From assembly GCA_023257975.1 (NCBI GenBank), contig JALRAW010000147.1, positions 1-6,573 on the forward strand: DNA of 6,573 nucleotides, given 5' to 3'. Position numbers and translations under genes: made by a program. Positions 1-6,493 of the stretch are shown piece after piece. The notes under the pieces are model-generated. The model did no database searches. It was not told the origin of the DNA and saw only the letters and a program-made list of their open reading frames with translations. Within the stretch, counting starts at the first letter, position 1. Every line of letters begins with the position of its first letter. The stretch comes from Candidatus Fonsibacter sp. (GTDB taxonomy: Bacteria > Pseudomonadota > Alphaproteobacteria > Pelagibacterales > Pelagibacteraceae).

Positions 1-1
1 A

Positions 2-79
2 CACGATTTCGTCTTCGTCTTCGGTGTATCCAAAGACGGTGCATTTAACATTAAGTATCACAGAGTTTCTGCTGCCTAG
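2..79 (+). other. possible C-terminal fragment of an unidentified foreign gene
   Basis: The frame starting at base 2 is open from the window edge to a TAG at 77-79. It gives about 25 residues ending in [11 protein letters not shown]. The segment has 44% GC by hand count over bases 1-80, well above the operon. It includes a short tandem repeat of TTCGTC at 8-19, read as Phe-Val-Phe-Val. This is not the end of L22 (rplV), the gene normally found just upstream of rpsC. I do not recognise the protein. The stretch is short enough for an open frame to occur by chance, so the coding call is weak. The mismatch with the expected rplV is the firmer observation. Confidence 0.25.
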
Positions 80-128
80 CGGGCGTAACTTTAAAGGATT
101 AACAAGCAGTTATATTAAAAATGCAACC
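80..128. other. atypical leader before rpsC, probable junction zone
   Basis: These bases separate the high-GC left end from the S3 start codon. GC falls to about 33% here, close to the operon. No frame continues as an L22 C-terminus, and no Shine-Dalgarno sequence lies within 15 bases of the rpsC ATG at 129. AAGGA at 94-98 is about 30 bases away. The join between foreign and native DNA probably lies somewhere in this stretch, but its exact base cannot be fixed from one sequence. Confidence 0.4.
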
Positions 129-827
129 ATGGGACAAAAAGTTAATCCAATTAGTTTTAGATTAAGTATTAATAAAAATTGGGATTCAATGTGGTTTGCT
201 AAGAAAAAAGAATATGGCCAATATTTAATCGAAGACTTTAAAATAAGACAATACATTCATAAGAACTTAAAAAATTCAGGTATTTCAAAGATCTTTATCG
301 AAAGACCTACTAAAAAATGCATTGTAACAATCTTTACATCAAGACCAGGTTTTGTAATTGGAAAAAAAGGTTCTGACATCGATAAAATCAAAAATAATCT
401 AAATAAAATTTCAAGTTCAGAGGTATCAGTAAATATAAAAGAAATTAGAAAACCTGAGTTAGATGCATATTTAGTTGCAGAAAATGTAGCTCAACAACTT
501 GAAAAACGAATTGCATATAGGAAAGCTATGAAAAGAGCTATGCAATCTACTCTAAGACTAGGCGCTAAAGGAATTAAAATAACTGTTGCTGGACGATTAG
601 CTGGCACAGAGATCGCAAGAACAGAGTGGTTAAGAGAAGGAAGTATTCCTCTTCATACATTAAGAGCCGATGTTGATTATGGTGAAGCAGAAGCAGAAAC
701 TACCTATGGAATTATTGGTGTTAAAGTCTGGATTTATAAAGGTATTGTTTTTGAAAATGATAAGAAAAAAAATGAAGACTCTGAAATTAAAAATATAAAC
801 GAGAAAGAAAATGTTACAGCCAGCTAG
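129..827 (+). CDS. rpsC: 30S ribosomal protein S3
   Basis: S3 sits in the 30S head and helps form the mRNA entry channel and its helicase activity, with S4 and S5. The protein is 232 residues, close to the usual 210-235. It opens with the canonical MGQKVNP. A KH domain follows, with its GxxG loop as IGKKG at residues 77-81, and then the C-terminal S3 domain with [20 protein letters not shown] at about 162-181 and GVKVWIYKG at 197-205. The reading frame is open upstream to base 3, adding 35 or more residues, but these have no S3 character, so the ATG at 129 is chosen. The last 23 or so residues are a charged, Lys/Glu/Asn-rich tail. The gene overlaps rplP by 17 bases. rplV, rpsS and rplB, which normally precede it, are absent from the window. 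Confidence 0.97.
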   Translation: MGQKVNPISFRLSINKNWDSMWFAKKKEYGQYLIEDFKIRQYIHKNLKNSGISKIFIERPTKKCIVTIFTSRPGFVIGKKGSDIDKIKNNLNKISSSEVSVNIKEIRKPELDAYLVAENVAQQLEKRIAYRKAMKRAMQSTLRLGAKGIKITVAGRLAGTEIARTEWLREGSIPLHTLRADVDYGEAEAETTYGIIGVKVWIYKGIVFENDKKKNEDSEIKNINEKENVTAS

Positions 828-1227
828 AACTAAATATAGAAAAGCTTTCAAAGGAAAAATTTATGGAGTTGCTACTCGAGGCGCTGAATTAAACTTTGGA
901 TCATTTGGATTAAAAGCTATCGAACCTAATAGAGTAACTTCTAAAGAAATAGAAGCTGCAAGAGTTGCTTTGACTAGACACATGAAAAGAGCGGGTAGAG
1001 TTTGGCTTAGAATATTCCCAAACATTCCAGTAACAAAAAAACCAATAGAAGTTAGGATGGGTAAAGGTAAGGGTGGCTTAGAATATTATGTATTTAGAGT
1101 TAAGCCAGGAAGAATTATTTTTGAAATTGATGGCGTTGATGAAATGATTGCCAAAGAAGCATTTGAAAGAGCCCAAGCAAAATTATCTATTAAGACTAAG
1201 ATGGTTAAAAGATTAGGAACGCAATAA
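811..1227 (+). CDS. rplP: 50S ribosomal protein L16
   Basis: L16 is a 50S protein near the A site and central protuberance, needed late in 50S assembly and for tRNA accommodation. The product is 138 residues against 136 in E. coli. It starts [11 protein letters not shown] and contains [15 protein letters not shown] (29-43), [17 protein letters not shown] (54-70) and [13 protein letters not shown] (77-89). Arg82 corresponds to the arginine hydroxylated by YcfD (RoxA) in E. coli, though whether it is modified here is unknown. [14 protein letters not shown] at 96-109 matches the alphaproteobacterial form well. The start lies inside the end of rpsC (17-base overlap), with only a weak purine-rich GAGAAAG at 801-807, so translation probably depends on coupling to rpsC. 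Confidence 0.97.
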   Translation: MLQPARTKYRKAFKGKIYGVATRGAELNFGSFGLKAIEPNRVTSKEIEAARVALTRHMKRAGRVWLRIFPNIPVTKKPIEVRMGKGKGGLEYYVFRVKPGRIIFEIDGVDEMIAKEAFERAQAKLSIKTKMVKRLGTQ

Positions 1228-1418
1228 TGAAAACAAAAGAAATAAAAAAATTAACTCAGGATCAATTACTTTCTGAATTAGAAAAATTAAAAAAAGAACA
1301 ATTTAATATTCGATTTAAGAAAAAAAACGGTCAAGTAACAAATACAGCTTCTATTAAAATTAATAGACGCTCTATTGCAAAAGTTAAGACATTTATTAAT
1401 TTAAAAAGAGTTAAATAA
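1227..1418 (+). CDS. rpmC: 50S ribosomal protein L29
   Basis: L29 is a small helical-hairpin protein on the 50S solvent side next to L23 at the tunnel exit, where SRP and trigger factor dock. The 63-residue length equals that of E. coli L29. The family pattern is visible: an N-terminal helix with [22 protein letters not shown] (residues 9-30), then RRSIAKVKT at 47-55, which matches the conserved R-x-x-I-A-R/K-x-x-T motif. The start ATG shares its A with the rplP stop (TAATG). A TAGGA at 1214-1218 lies eight bases upstream of the start and can serve as ribosome binding site. Confidence 0.95.
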   Translation: MKTKEIKKLTQDQLLSELEKLKKEQFNIRFKKKNGQVTNTASIKINRRSIAKVKTFINLKRVK

Positions 1419-1654
1419 TGGTTAAAAGAATTTTAAAAGGAATAGTAGTTAGCGATAAAAGTGACAAAACTATTGTTGTTGAAGTCAGTAGAAGATTTGT
1501 TCATCCTAAATATAAAAAAGTGATGACTACTTATAAAAAATATCACGCTCATGATGAAAAAAATAAATCTAAAACTGGAGATGTAGTTTCTATAATAGAG
1601 AGCAAACCAATTTCTAAATTAAAGCGCTGGATAGTTGTTGGAGGTGATAAATAA
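1418..1654 (+). CDS. rpsQ: 30S ribosomal protein S17
   Basis: S17 is an OB-fold primary 16S rRNA binding protein that helps nucleate assembly of the 30S body. The 78 residues compare with 84 in E. coli. [18 protein letters not shown] occupies residues 6-23, HPKYKKV 29-35, and the family signature [13 protein letters not shown] 54-66, followed by KLKRWIVV. The start overlaps the rpmC stop by one base (TAATG), with AGAG at 1407-1410 seven bases upstream. This is the last gene of the classical S10 operon. Here it runs directly into rplN with no gap, so S10 and spc appear to be joined into one transcription unit. Confidence 0.96.
   Translation: MVKRILKGIVVSDKSDKTIVVEVSRRFVHPKYKKVMTTYKKYHAHDEKNKSKTGDVVSIIESKPISKLKRWIVVGGDK
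1640..1648 (+). promoter_or_regulatory. near-perfect Shine-Dalgarno for rplN
   Basis: GGAGGTGAT is a nine-base perfect match to the complement of the canonical bacterial 16S rRNA 3' end, six bases before the rplN ATG at 1655. It lies within the last codons of rpsQ. It is the strongest ribosome binding site in the window and marks the first gene of the classical spc operon, giving that junction a translation start less dependent on upstream coupling. Confidence 0.8.
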
Positions 1655-2023
1655 ATGATCCAAGTACAAACAGAATTATTTGTTGCTGACAATACTGGAG
1701 CTCGTAAAGTGGAGTGCATTAAAGTTTTAGGCGGTTCTAAAAGAAGATATGCAACAATTGGAGATATTATTGTTGTTTCAATTAAAGATGCTATTCCAAA
1801 AGGAAAGGTGAAAAAAGGAGATGTTCATAAAGCAGTAATCGTAAGAACAAGAAAAGAAATTAAAAGACTAGATGGTACTTCAATAAAATTTGATGCTAAT
1901 GCTGCTGTTCTAGTACAGCCAAATGGAGAGCCAATAGGAACTAGAATTTTTGGTCCAGTAACTAGAGAATTAAGAAATAAAAATTTTATGAAAATAATTT
2001 CTTTAGCACCCGAGGTACTATGA
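1655..2023 (+). CDS. rplN: 50S ribosomal protein L14
   Basis: L14 lies at the subunit interface, contacts 16S helix 14 (bridge B8), and is the docking site for the silencing factor RsfS. The 122 residues match the family length closely. It begins [19 protein letters not shown]. The L14 signature spans residues 59-87, with [13 protein letters not shown] followed by [15 protein letters not shown], and [12 protein letters not shown] at 95-106 is nearly invariant in bacteria. The start abuts the rpsQ stop with no spacer. The stop TGA overlaps the rplX start by four bases (ATGA). Use of TGA as stop here argues against a code in which TGA is tryptophan. Confidence 0.98.
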   Translation: MIQVQTELFVADNTGARKVECIKVLGGSKRRYATIGDIIVVSIKDAIPKGKVKKGDVHKAVIVRTRKEIKRLDGTSIKFDANAAVLVQPNGEPIGTRIFGPVTRELRNKNFMKIISLAPEVL

Positions 2024-2331
2024 TTAAATTAAAAATTAAAAAAGGAGATAATGTAAAAGTTATTACAGGTGACGATAAAGGAAAAACAGGCAATGTAATT
2101 AAGGTATTTCCTGATGTTAGAAAACTTTTAGTCAAAGGGATTAACGAAAAGAAAAAACATCAAAAGCCAACAAGAGATAAAAAAGGCGGAATTATTACTA
2201 TTGAAAGACCGATTGATATATCAAATGTTGTTAAATTGTCTGAAGCAAAATTAGAAAAAAAAGTTGAAAAAAAAGTAGAGACTAAAAAAGTTGCAAAAGA
2301 GGAAAAACCAAAAACCAAGAGTAAAAAATGA
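2020..2331 (+). CDS. rplX: 50S ribosomal protein L24 with lysine-rich C-terminal tail
   Basis: L24 is an assembly initiator that binds the 5' domain of 23S rRNA; in the mature 50S it borders the peptide tunnel exit. The KOW domain is clear: [21 protein letters not shown] (6-26), then [15 protein letters not shown] (36-50), [15 protein letters not shown] (56-70). From about residue 74 the usual bacterial C-terminal part, which returns to a GFRFEDGKKVR-like strand, is missing. It is replaced by a Lys/Glu-rich tail with EKKV-EKKV repeats that runs to residue 103. Total length is therefore normal (E. coli 104). The other two frames of this stretch hit stops quickly, so a recent frameshift does not explain it. 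GAGGT at 2012-2016 precedes the ATG, which overlaps the rplN stop by four bases. Confidence 0.94.
   Translation: MIKLKIKKGDNVKVITGDDKGKTGNVIKVFPDVRKLLVKGINEKKKHQKPTRDKKGGIITIERPIDISNVVKLSEAKLEKKVEKKVETKKVAKEEKPKTKSKK
2254..2277 (+). repeat. 12-base tandem repeat with two A8 runs
   Basis: Two consecutive copies of GAAAAAAAAGTW encode Glu-Lys-Lys-Val twice (L24 residues 79-86). A third, looser copy (GAGACTAAAAAAGTT) follows. The repeat lies in the atypical L24 tail. Its A8 runs are sites where polymerase slippage or tandem expansion could lengthen the tail. Confidence 0.75.
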
Positions 2332-2966
2332 AATTAGTTCCTAGGTTAAAAGAAAAATATATCAAAGAGATAGTGCCTAATTTATGTAAAAACCTGTCTT
2401 TTACTAATAAAATGCAAGCGCCTAGATTAGTAAAAATAGTTTTAAATATGGGACTTGGGTTAGACGGAACAGATAATAAAATTTTAAAAAGTGCAGAAGA
2501 TGATCTTTCAGCTATTGCAGGTCAAAAAGCTCAAGTTACAAAATCAAAAAAATCTATTTCTAATTTTAAAACAAGAGTAGGCATTCCTCTAGGTTTAAAA
2601 GTTACTTTAAGAAGAGATCAAATGTATTTCTTTTTAGATCGTTTAGTGAATATTGCACTACCAAGAATTAAAGACTTTAGAGGATTAAATCCTAATAGTT
2701 TTGATAGCGAAGCAAATTACAGTTTTGGAGTAAAAGAACATATCATATTTCCAGAAGTAAATTTTGATAAAGTAGATAAAATTAGAGGACTAGATATTAC
2801 AGTTGTAACTACTGCAAAAACTAAAGAGCAAGCTAGAATGTTACTTGATAGTTTTAATTTTCCTTTTGCAAAAGTTGGAATTTTTTCAGCAGATAAGAAA
2901 AAAGTTAAAAAAGTCGATGATAATGAAAAAGGCAAAGATAAAGAAAAAAATAAGGAGCTTAATTAA
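2328..2966 (+). CDS. rplE: 50S ribosomal protein L5 with charged C-terminal extension
   Basis: L5 binds 5S rRNA with L18 in the central protuberance and forms an inter-subunit bridge with S13. The core is complete: [19 protein letters not shown] at the start, the family signature within [17 protein letters not shown] (60-76), [22 protein letters not shown] (85-106), [16 protein letters not shown] (111-126), [14 protein letters not shown] (131-144) and the closing [13 protein letters not shown] (172-184). E. coli L5 ends near this last motif at 178-179 residues. This protein runs on to 212, with about 30 residues rich in Lys, Asp and Glu. The start ATG overlaps the rplX stop by four bases and has no good Shine-Dalgarno, so coupling to rplX is likely. 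In E. coli, S8 represses the spc operon at this gene's start; I see no recognisable S8 hairpin here. Confidence 0.96.
   Translation: MKLVPRLKEKYIKEIVPNLCKNLSFTNKMQAPRLVKIVLNMGLGLDGTDNKILKSAEDDLSAIAGQKAQVTKSKKSISNFKTRVGIPLGLKVTLRRDQMYFFLDRLVNIALPRIKDFRGLNPNSFDSEANYSFGVKEHIIFPEVNFDKVDKIRGLDITVVTTAKTKEQARMLLDSFNFPFAKVGIFSADKKKVKKVDDNEKGKDKEKNKELN
2951..2957 (+). promoter_or_regulatory. Shine-Dalgarno for rpsN
   Basis: TAAGGAG lies nine bases before the rpsN ATG at 2967, inside the last codons of rplE. Spacing and match are good, so rpsN can start independently even though its ATG directly abuts the rplE stop. Confidence 0.75.
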
Positions 2967-3272
2967 ATGGCAAAAAGAAGTTCAATTGAGAGAAATTTAA
3001 AAAGAATAAAAATGGCTAAAAGATATGAAAATAAAAGATCTAAACTCAAAAAAATTATTATGAATAAAACTTTATCTTTGAATGAGAGATTTTTAGCCAG
3101 TTTAAAACTTTCAAAGGTTCCAAGAAATTCTGCAAAAAACAGAGTTAAAAATAGATGTGAAATAACCGGAAGATCTCGTGGTTATTATAGAAAATTAAGA
3201 ATGTCGAGAATTGCACTTAGAAAGTTTGCTTCTAGTGGAAAGATTCCAGGCATGACAAAAGCTAGCTGGTAA
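2967..3272 (+). CDS. rpsN: 30S ribosomal protein S14, long zinc-free type
   Basis: S14 is a late-binding protein of the 30S head. At 101 residues this is the long form typical of Proteobacteria. It has only one cysteine (residue 64, in [20 protein letters not shown]), so the paired CxxC zinc ribbon of the short 61-residue form is absent. It begins [10 protein letters not shown]. The conserved C-terminus reads [19 protein letters not shown]. No second S14 copy is seen in the window. The stop TAA forms the start of the Shine-Dalgarno for rpsH. Confidence 0.97.
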   Translation: MAKRSSIERNLKRIKMAKRYENKRSKLKKIIMNKTLSLNERFLASLKLSKVPRNSAKNRVKNRCEITGRSRGYYRKLRMSRIALRKFASSGKIPGMTKASW

Positions 3273-3277
3273 GGAGG
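3271..3277 (+). promoter_or_regulatory. strong Shine-Dalgarno for rpsH
   Basis: AAGGAGG overlaps the rpsN stop codon and lies four bases before the rpsH ATG at 3282. The match is perfect but the spacing is shorter than the usual 5-9 bases. The 9-base gap here is the widest between any two genes of the ribosomal cluster. Confidence 0.75.
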
Positions 3278-3281
3278 AAAT

Positions 3282-3677
3282 ATGAAAATTACAGATCCAA
3301 TTGGTGATATGATTACAAGAATAAGAAATGGACAAATGCGTGGTTTAAAAAAAGTTTCAGTTCCAGGTTCAAAATTAAGAAAAGCAGTTTTAGATGTTCT
3401 GCAAAAAGAAGGATTTATTCAAGAATATACTGTTTCAAAAGATAAAAGTTTTGAAACAATAGAAATAAATTTAAAATATATGTATGGGGATCCTGTTATT
3501 AAAGAGATTGAAAGAGTTTCAAGACCAGGAAGAAGAATTTATTCTAGATCAGAAAGTATCCAAAAAATTCAAAATGGATTAGGAATATCAATTATTTCCA
3601 CTTCTAAAGGAATTTTTTCTGATAACGAAGCTCGAGAAAAAAAACTAGGTGGGGAGGTCCTTTGTAAGGTTTCTTAA
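3282..3677 (+). CDS. rpsH: 30S ribosomal protein S8
   Basis: S8 is a primary 16S rRNA binding protein of the 30S platform and, in E. coli, the feedback repressor of the spc operon. The 131 residues compare with 130 in E. coli. The N-terminus MKITDPIGDMITRIRNGQ is canonical. VPGSKLRKAVLDVLQKEGFI spans 27-46, and RVSRPGRRIYS 78-88. The family signature is in GLGISIISTSKGIFSD (99-114), followed by GGEVLCKV at 123-130. The RNA-binding residues of the STSKG loop are all present. Three bases separate its stop from rplF. Confidence 0.98.
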   Translation: MKITDPIGDMITRIRNGQMRGLKKVSVPGSKLRKAVLDVLQKEGFIQEYTVSKDKSFETIEINLKYMYGDPVIKEIERVSRPGRRIYSRSESIQKIQNGLGISIISTSKGIFSDNEAREKKLGGEVLCKVS

Positions 3678-3680
3678 GAT

Positions 3681-4217
3681 ATGTCAAAAATTGGAAAAAC
3701 ACCTATAGCATTACCATCTGGAGTGACTGTAAAAGTTGAAAATAATAAAGTTATTATTCAAGGCGCTAAAAGTAAAAAAGAAATCGTTGTTGATCAAAGT
3801 ATTTTAAAAGTTGTAGTCGCTGACAATAAAGTTTCTCTTGAACCAGTTGATAAAAAAAATGCAAACAAACTTACATGGGGTTTGCATAGAAGTTTAATTA
3901 ATAATGGTATTATTGGTGTTTCAAAAGGATTTGAAAAGGATTTAAAATTAACAGGTGTTGGTTTTAGAGCCACATTACAGGGTAAAAAGATTATTTTTCA
4001 ATTAGGATTTAGTCATGATGTTCATTATGATATTCCTGACGGTATTGAAGTTGCGATAGATAAACAAACATCAATAAAAATTAAGGGAATTGATAAAGAA
4101 TTAGTTGGAAAAGTATGCGCTGATATTAAGTTTTTAAAACCAGTTGAACCCTATAAAGGTAAAGGAATAACTTCCTCTGATCAATTTGTTTTGAGAAAAG
4201 AAGGTAAAAAGAAATAA
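3681..4217 (+). CDS. rplF: 50S ribosomal protein L6
   Basis: L6 binds 23S rRNA helix 97 near the factor-binding centre and sarcin-ricin loop. The 178 residues compare with 177 in E. coli. It starts [15 protein letters not shown]. Two L6 repeats are visible, with the hinge in [20 protein letters not shown] (80-99). The bacterial L6 signature EPYKGKGI lies at about 156-163, and the protein ends in the usual basic KEGKKK. AAGG at 3666-3669, eleven bases before the ATG, is the best nearby ribosome binding site. The stronger GGGGAGGT at 3651-3658 is too far upstream (22 bases) to serve well. Confidence 0.97.
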   Translation: MSKIGKTPIALPSGVTVKVENNKVIIQGAKSKKEIVVDQSILKVVVADNKVSLEPVDKKNANKLTWGLHRSLINNGIIGVSKGFEKDLKLTGVGFRATLQGKKIIFQLGFSHDVHYDIPDGIEVAIDKQTSIKIKGIDKELVGKVCADIKFLKPVEPYKGKGITSSDQFVLRKEGKKK

Positions 4218-4222
4218 ATAAT

Positions 4223-4561
4223 ATGGCTAACGATATTAAAAGACAGAGTAGAATGAGAAAGAAAATGAAAAAATACAATCCAACAGGATTGCGTCTTACC
4301 GTTTTTAGATCTTTAAAAAATATTTATGCACAAGTTATTGATGATGCAAAAAATCAAACATTAGTTTCAGCATCATCAGTTGAAAAAGCTATTGATAAAA
4401 AGAAAAAAATGGAATTATCAGTTGAAGTTGGAAAATTAGTAGCAAAAAGAGCTTTGGAAAAAGGAATTAAAGAAGTTTATTTTGATAGAGGCAGATATAA
4501 ATATCACGGACGAATTAAAGCAGTAGCAGACTCTGCAAGAAAAGAAGGTTTAAAATTTTAA
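4223..4561 (+). CDS. rplR: 50S ribosomal protein L18
   Basis: L18 binds 5S rRNA and tethers it to the 50S central protuberance with L5. The 112 residues compare with 117 in E. coli. The N-terminal basic tail ([12 protein letters not shown], 6-17) is the rRNA-binding extension. [18 protein letters not shown] (24-41), SASSVEKAI (49-57) and the strongly conserved [20 protein letters not shown] (87-106) with terminal GLKF complete the family pattern. The ATG lies five bases after the rplF stop. No convincing Shine-Dalgarno sits at normal distance, so re-initiation from rplF is the likely start route. Confidence 0.96.
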   Translation: MANDIKRQSRMRKKMKKYNPTGLRLTVFRSLKNIYAQVIDDAKNQTLVSASSVEKAIDKKKKMELSVEVGKLVAKRALEKGIKEVYFDRGRYKYHGRIKAVADSARKEGLKF

Positions 4562-4564
4562 TTT

Positions 4565-5062
4565 ATGAATACACAATCAGAACTTAAAGAAAAGTTAGTT
4601 GCAATTAACCGAATTACTAAAGTCGTTAAAGGTGGAAGACGATTTGGGTTTGCAGCACTAGTAGTAGTTGGAAATCAAAAAGGTTTAGTTGGTTATGGCC
4701 ATGGTAAAGCTAAGCAGGTTCCTGATGCTATTAAAAAAGCATCAGAAGAAGCTAAAAGCTCATTAGTTAAAGTTCCATTAAGAGAAGGAAGAACAATACA
4801 CCATGATACTTATGGAAAAAGTGGATCTGGAAAAGTAATTCTTAGAAGTGCACCTGCAGGAACAGGAATTATTGCTGGTGGATCAATCCGCGCAATATGT
4901 GAGATGCTAGGTATGCAAGATATTGTTGCTAAATCAATTGGGTCATCAAATCCTTACAATGTTGTTAGGGCATGTATGTTAGCCTTATCAAAACAGAGAT
5001 CGCCTAAGGACATATCTATACTTCGTGGTAAAAAAATTAGTGAAGTTGTAGCAAGAAGATAA
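4565..5062 (+). CDS. rpsE: 30S ribosomal protein S5
   Basis: S5 stands at the mRNA entry site and contributes to decoding accuracy. The 165 residues compare with 167 in E. coli. The N-terminal double-stranded-RNA-binding-like domain includes [22 protein letters not shown] (15-36). The VKGGRR loop (21-26) is the region where spectinomycin-resistance changes occur in E. coli; it looks wild type. [17 protein letters not shown] (43-59), [17 protein letters not shown] (95-111) and [11 protein letters not shown] (126-136) follow. The next gene is rplO, four bases away, where rpmD would normally intervene. Confidence 0.97.
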   Translation: MNTQSELKEKLVAINRITKVVKGGRRFGFAALVVVGNQKGLVGYGHGKAKQVPDAIKKASEEAKSSLVKVPLREGRTIHHDTYGKSGSGKVILRSAPAGTGIIAGGSIRAICEMLGMQDIVAKSIGSSNPYNVVRACMLALSKQRSPKDISILRGKKISEVVARR

Positions 5063-5066
5063 TTTT

Positions 5067-5543
5067 ATGAAATTAAATACATTAAACGTTTCTCTTTATA
5101 AAAAAGCAAAAAGATATGGAAGAGGAATAGGTTCTGGAAAAGGAAAGACTGCTGGACGAGGTGTTAAAGGCCAGAAAGCAAGATCCGGTGTAACTATTAA
5201 AAGTTTTGAAGGCGGTCAAATGCCTCTTTATAGAAGACTTCCTAAAAGGGGTTTTAACGCAATTATAAAAAAAAATTCTTATGATCAAATGATTATAAAC
5301 TTAAATGATATTCAGCATTTAATAGAGAAAAAGAAATTAGACACAACGACTAAAGTTACATTAGATAGTCTTAGAAAAGTTAAAAATATTAAAAATAATT
5401 TTAAGAAATTAAAAATTTTAGGCAATGGTGATATTAAATCAAAAATACAAATAGAGGCACATCAAATAAGCGCATCTGCTAAAAGTAAAATTGAAAAAGC
5501 GGGCGGTAGCGTTAATTTATTGAAACAAGCAGAGGCTAAATAG
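5067..5543 (+). CDS. rplO: 50S ribosomal protein L15
   Basis: L15 is a late assembly protein of the 50S that threads a long glycine/arginine-rich N-terminal arm into 23S rRNA. That arm is clear: KRYGRGIGSGKGKTAGRGVK (15-34), then GQKARSG and FEGGQMPLYRRLPKRGF (47-63). The C-terminal domain has LKILGNGDIKSKIQIEAHQI (115-134) and closes with KIEKAGGSVNLL. At 158 residues it is somewhat longer than E. coli L15 (144), with a short extra tail after the Gly-Gly-Ser-Val motif. It follows rpsE by four bases, leaving no space for rpmD. Confidence 0.96.
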   Translation: MKLNTLNVSLYKKAKRYGRGIGSGKGKTAGRGVKGQKARSGVTIKSFEGGQMPLYRRLPKRGFNAIIKKNSYDQMIINLNDIQHLIEKKKLDTTTKVTLDSLRKVKNIKNNFKKLKILGNGDIKSKIQIEAHQISASAKSKIEKAGGSVNLLKQAEAK

Positions 5544-5548
5544 TTTTT

Positions 5549-6493
5549 ATGTCTAGTTCTTTTGCTTCAGTTGACTCCTTAAAGTCAAACTCATCATTAG
5601 ACGATCTTAAGAAAAGAATTTTTTATACTTTATTTATATTAATTGTTTATAGATTTTGTACCTACGTTCCTTTACCAGGTATTGATGCACAGGCACTAAA
5701 AGGATTGATCTCTAATAATCAAAGATCATTACTTGGGATGTTTAATCTATTTGCAGGTGGAGCAGTATCAAGAATGGCTATTCTTGCACTAGGGATTATG
5801 CCTTACATTTCTTCATCAATTATTATCCAATTATTAACTGGTGTTACAGATTATTTTAAAAATTTAAAAAACTCAGGTGAAATTGGTAGAAGAAAGATTA
5901 CTCAATATACTAGATATGGCACAGTTATTTTAGCAATTGTTCAAGGATATGGAGTAGCAGTTAGTTTAGAAAATTCACAAGGAATTGTTTTAGAAGCTGG
6001 ATTTTATTTTAGATTAGTAACTACAATTACATTATTAACAGGAACAATACTTTTAATGTGGCTTGGAGAACAAATTACAGCAAGAGGCATAGGCAATGGT
6101 ATATCTTTAATTATTTTTGCAGGAATTGTTGCTGAAATTCCAGGAGCTTTAGCTTCCACTTTTGAACTTGGAAGAACAGGTGCTATTTCTGCAGGAGCAA
6201 TTATAGTTATTATAGCCATTCTTATTGCAGCTATTTATTTTATCGTTTTTGTAGAGCGTGCTCAAAGGAAGATTTTAATTCATTATCCTAAAAGACAAAT
6301 AGGGAATAAATTATACGGAGGAGACGCTTCTCATCTTCCTTTAAAAGTTAATACTGCCGGTGTTATTCCAGCAATTTTTGCATCTGCACTATTGATTTTA
6401 CCGATTACTATTTCTAATTTTACATCTTCTTCAAATGAACTGGTGATTTTAAATGATTTAACATCCGCTCCATATAAAATATGGTTATTATAA
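5549..6493 (+). CDS. secY: Sec translocase channel subunit SecY, truncated at its 3' end
   Basis: SecY forms the inner-membrane channel that exports or inserts proteins with SecE, SecG and the SecA motor. The visible 314 residues align with the first seven of ten transmembrane helices, at about 24-43, 75-97, 118-138, 154-172, 183-203, 213-235 and 270-290. The plug region is near FNLFAGGAVSRM (65-76). GIMPYISSSIIIQLL (82-96) and WLGEQITARGIGNGISLIIFAGI (starting at 171) are the two family signatures, and THLPLKVN-like SHLPLKVN is at 261-268. A normal SecY is about 430-445 residues. Here a TAA follows APYKIWLL, where helix 8 should begin. The downstream bases change composition, so the gene is probably cut by a junction near 6490 and not naturally shortened. 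Without helices 8-10 it would not form a channel. AGAGG at 5531-5535 precedes the start by 13 bases. Confidence 0.93.
   Translation: MSSSFASVDSLKSNSSLDDLKKRIFYTLFILIVYRFCTYVPLPGIDAQALKGLISNNQRSLLGMFNLFAGGAVSRMAILALGIMPYISSSIIIQLLTGVTDYFKNLKNSGEIGRRKITQYTRYGTVILAIVQGYGVAVSLENSQGIVLEAGFYFRLVTTITLLTGTILLMWLGEQITARGIGNGISLIIFAGIVAEIPGALASTFELGRTGAISAGAIIVIIAILIAAIYFIVFVERAQRKILIHYPKRQIGNKLYGGDASHLPLKVNTAGVIPAIFASALLILPITISNFTSSSNELVILNDLTSAPYKIWLL

Noticed and set aside
24..128. A 35-residue N-terminal extension of S3 from the in-frame ATG at 24
   Set aside because: S3 begins MGQKVNP across bacteria. The extension has no S3 similarity and lies in the compositionally distinct left end.
660..851. 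- strand open frame opposite the rpsC/rplP boundary, and similar ones at 2717-2935, 5082-5288 and 6004-6219
   Set aside because: All lie antisense to conserved ribosomal or secY coding sequence and show only the composition expected of a shadow frame.
2300..2360. An S8 autoregulatory RNA structure at the start of rplE
   Set aside because: Known from E. coli, but I could not find a convincing hairpin with the S8 target features by eye in this A-rich junction.
129..6493. A jakobid-type mitochondrial genome segment, since those also carry ribosomal genes and secY
   Set aside because: The full bacterial set is present, including rpmC, rpsQ, rplX, rpsE and rplO with Shine-Dalgarno sites, and TGA is used as stop. 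A bacterial origin fits better.
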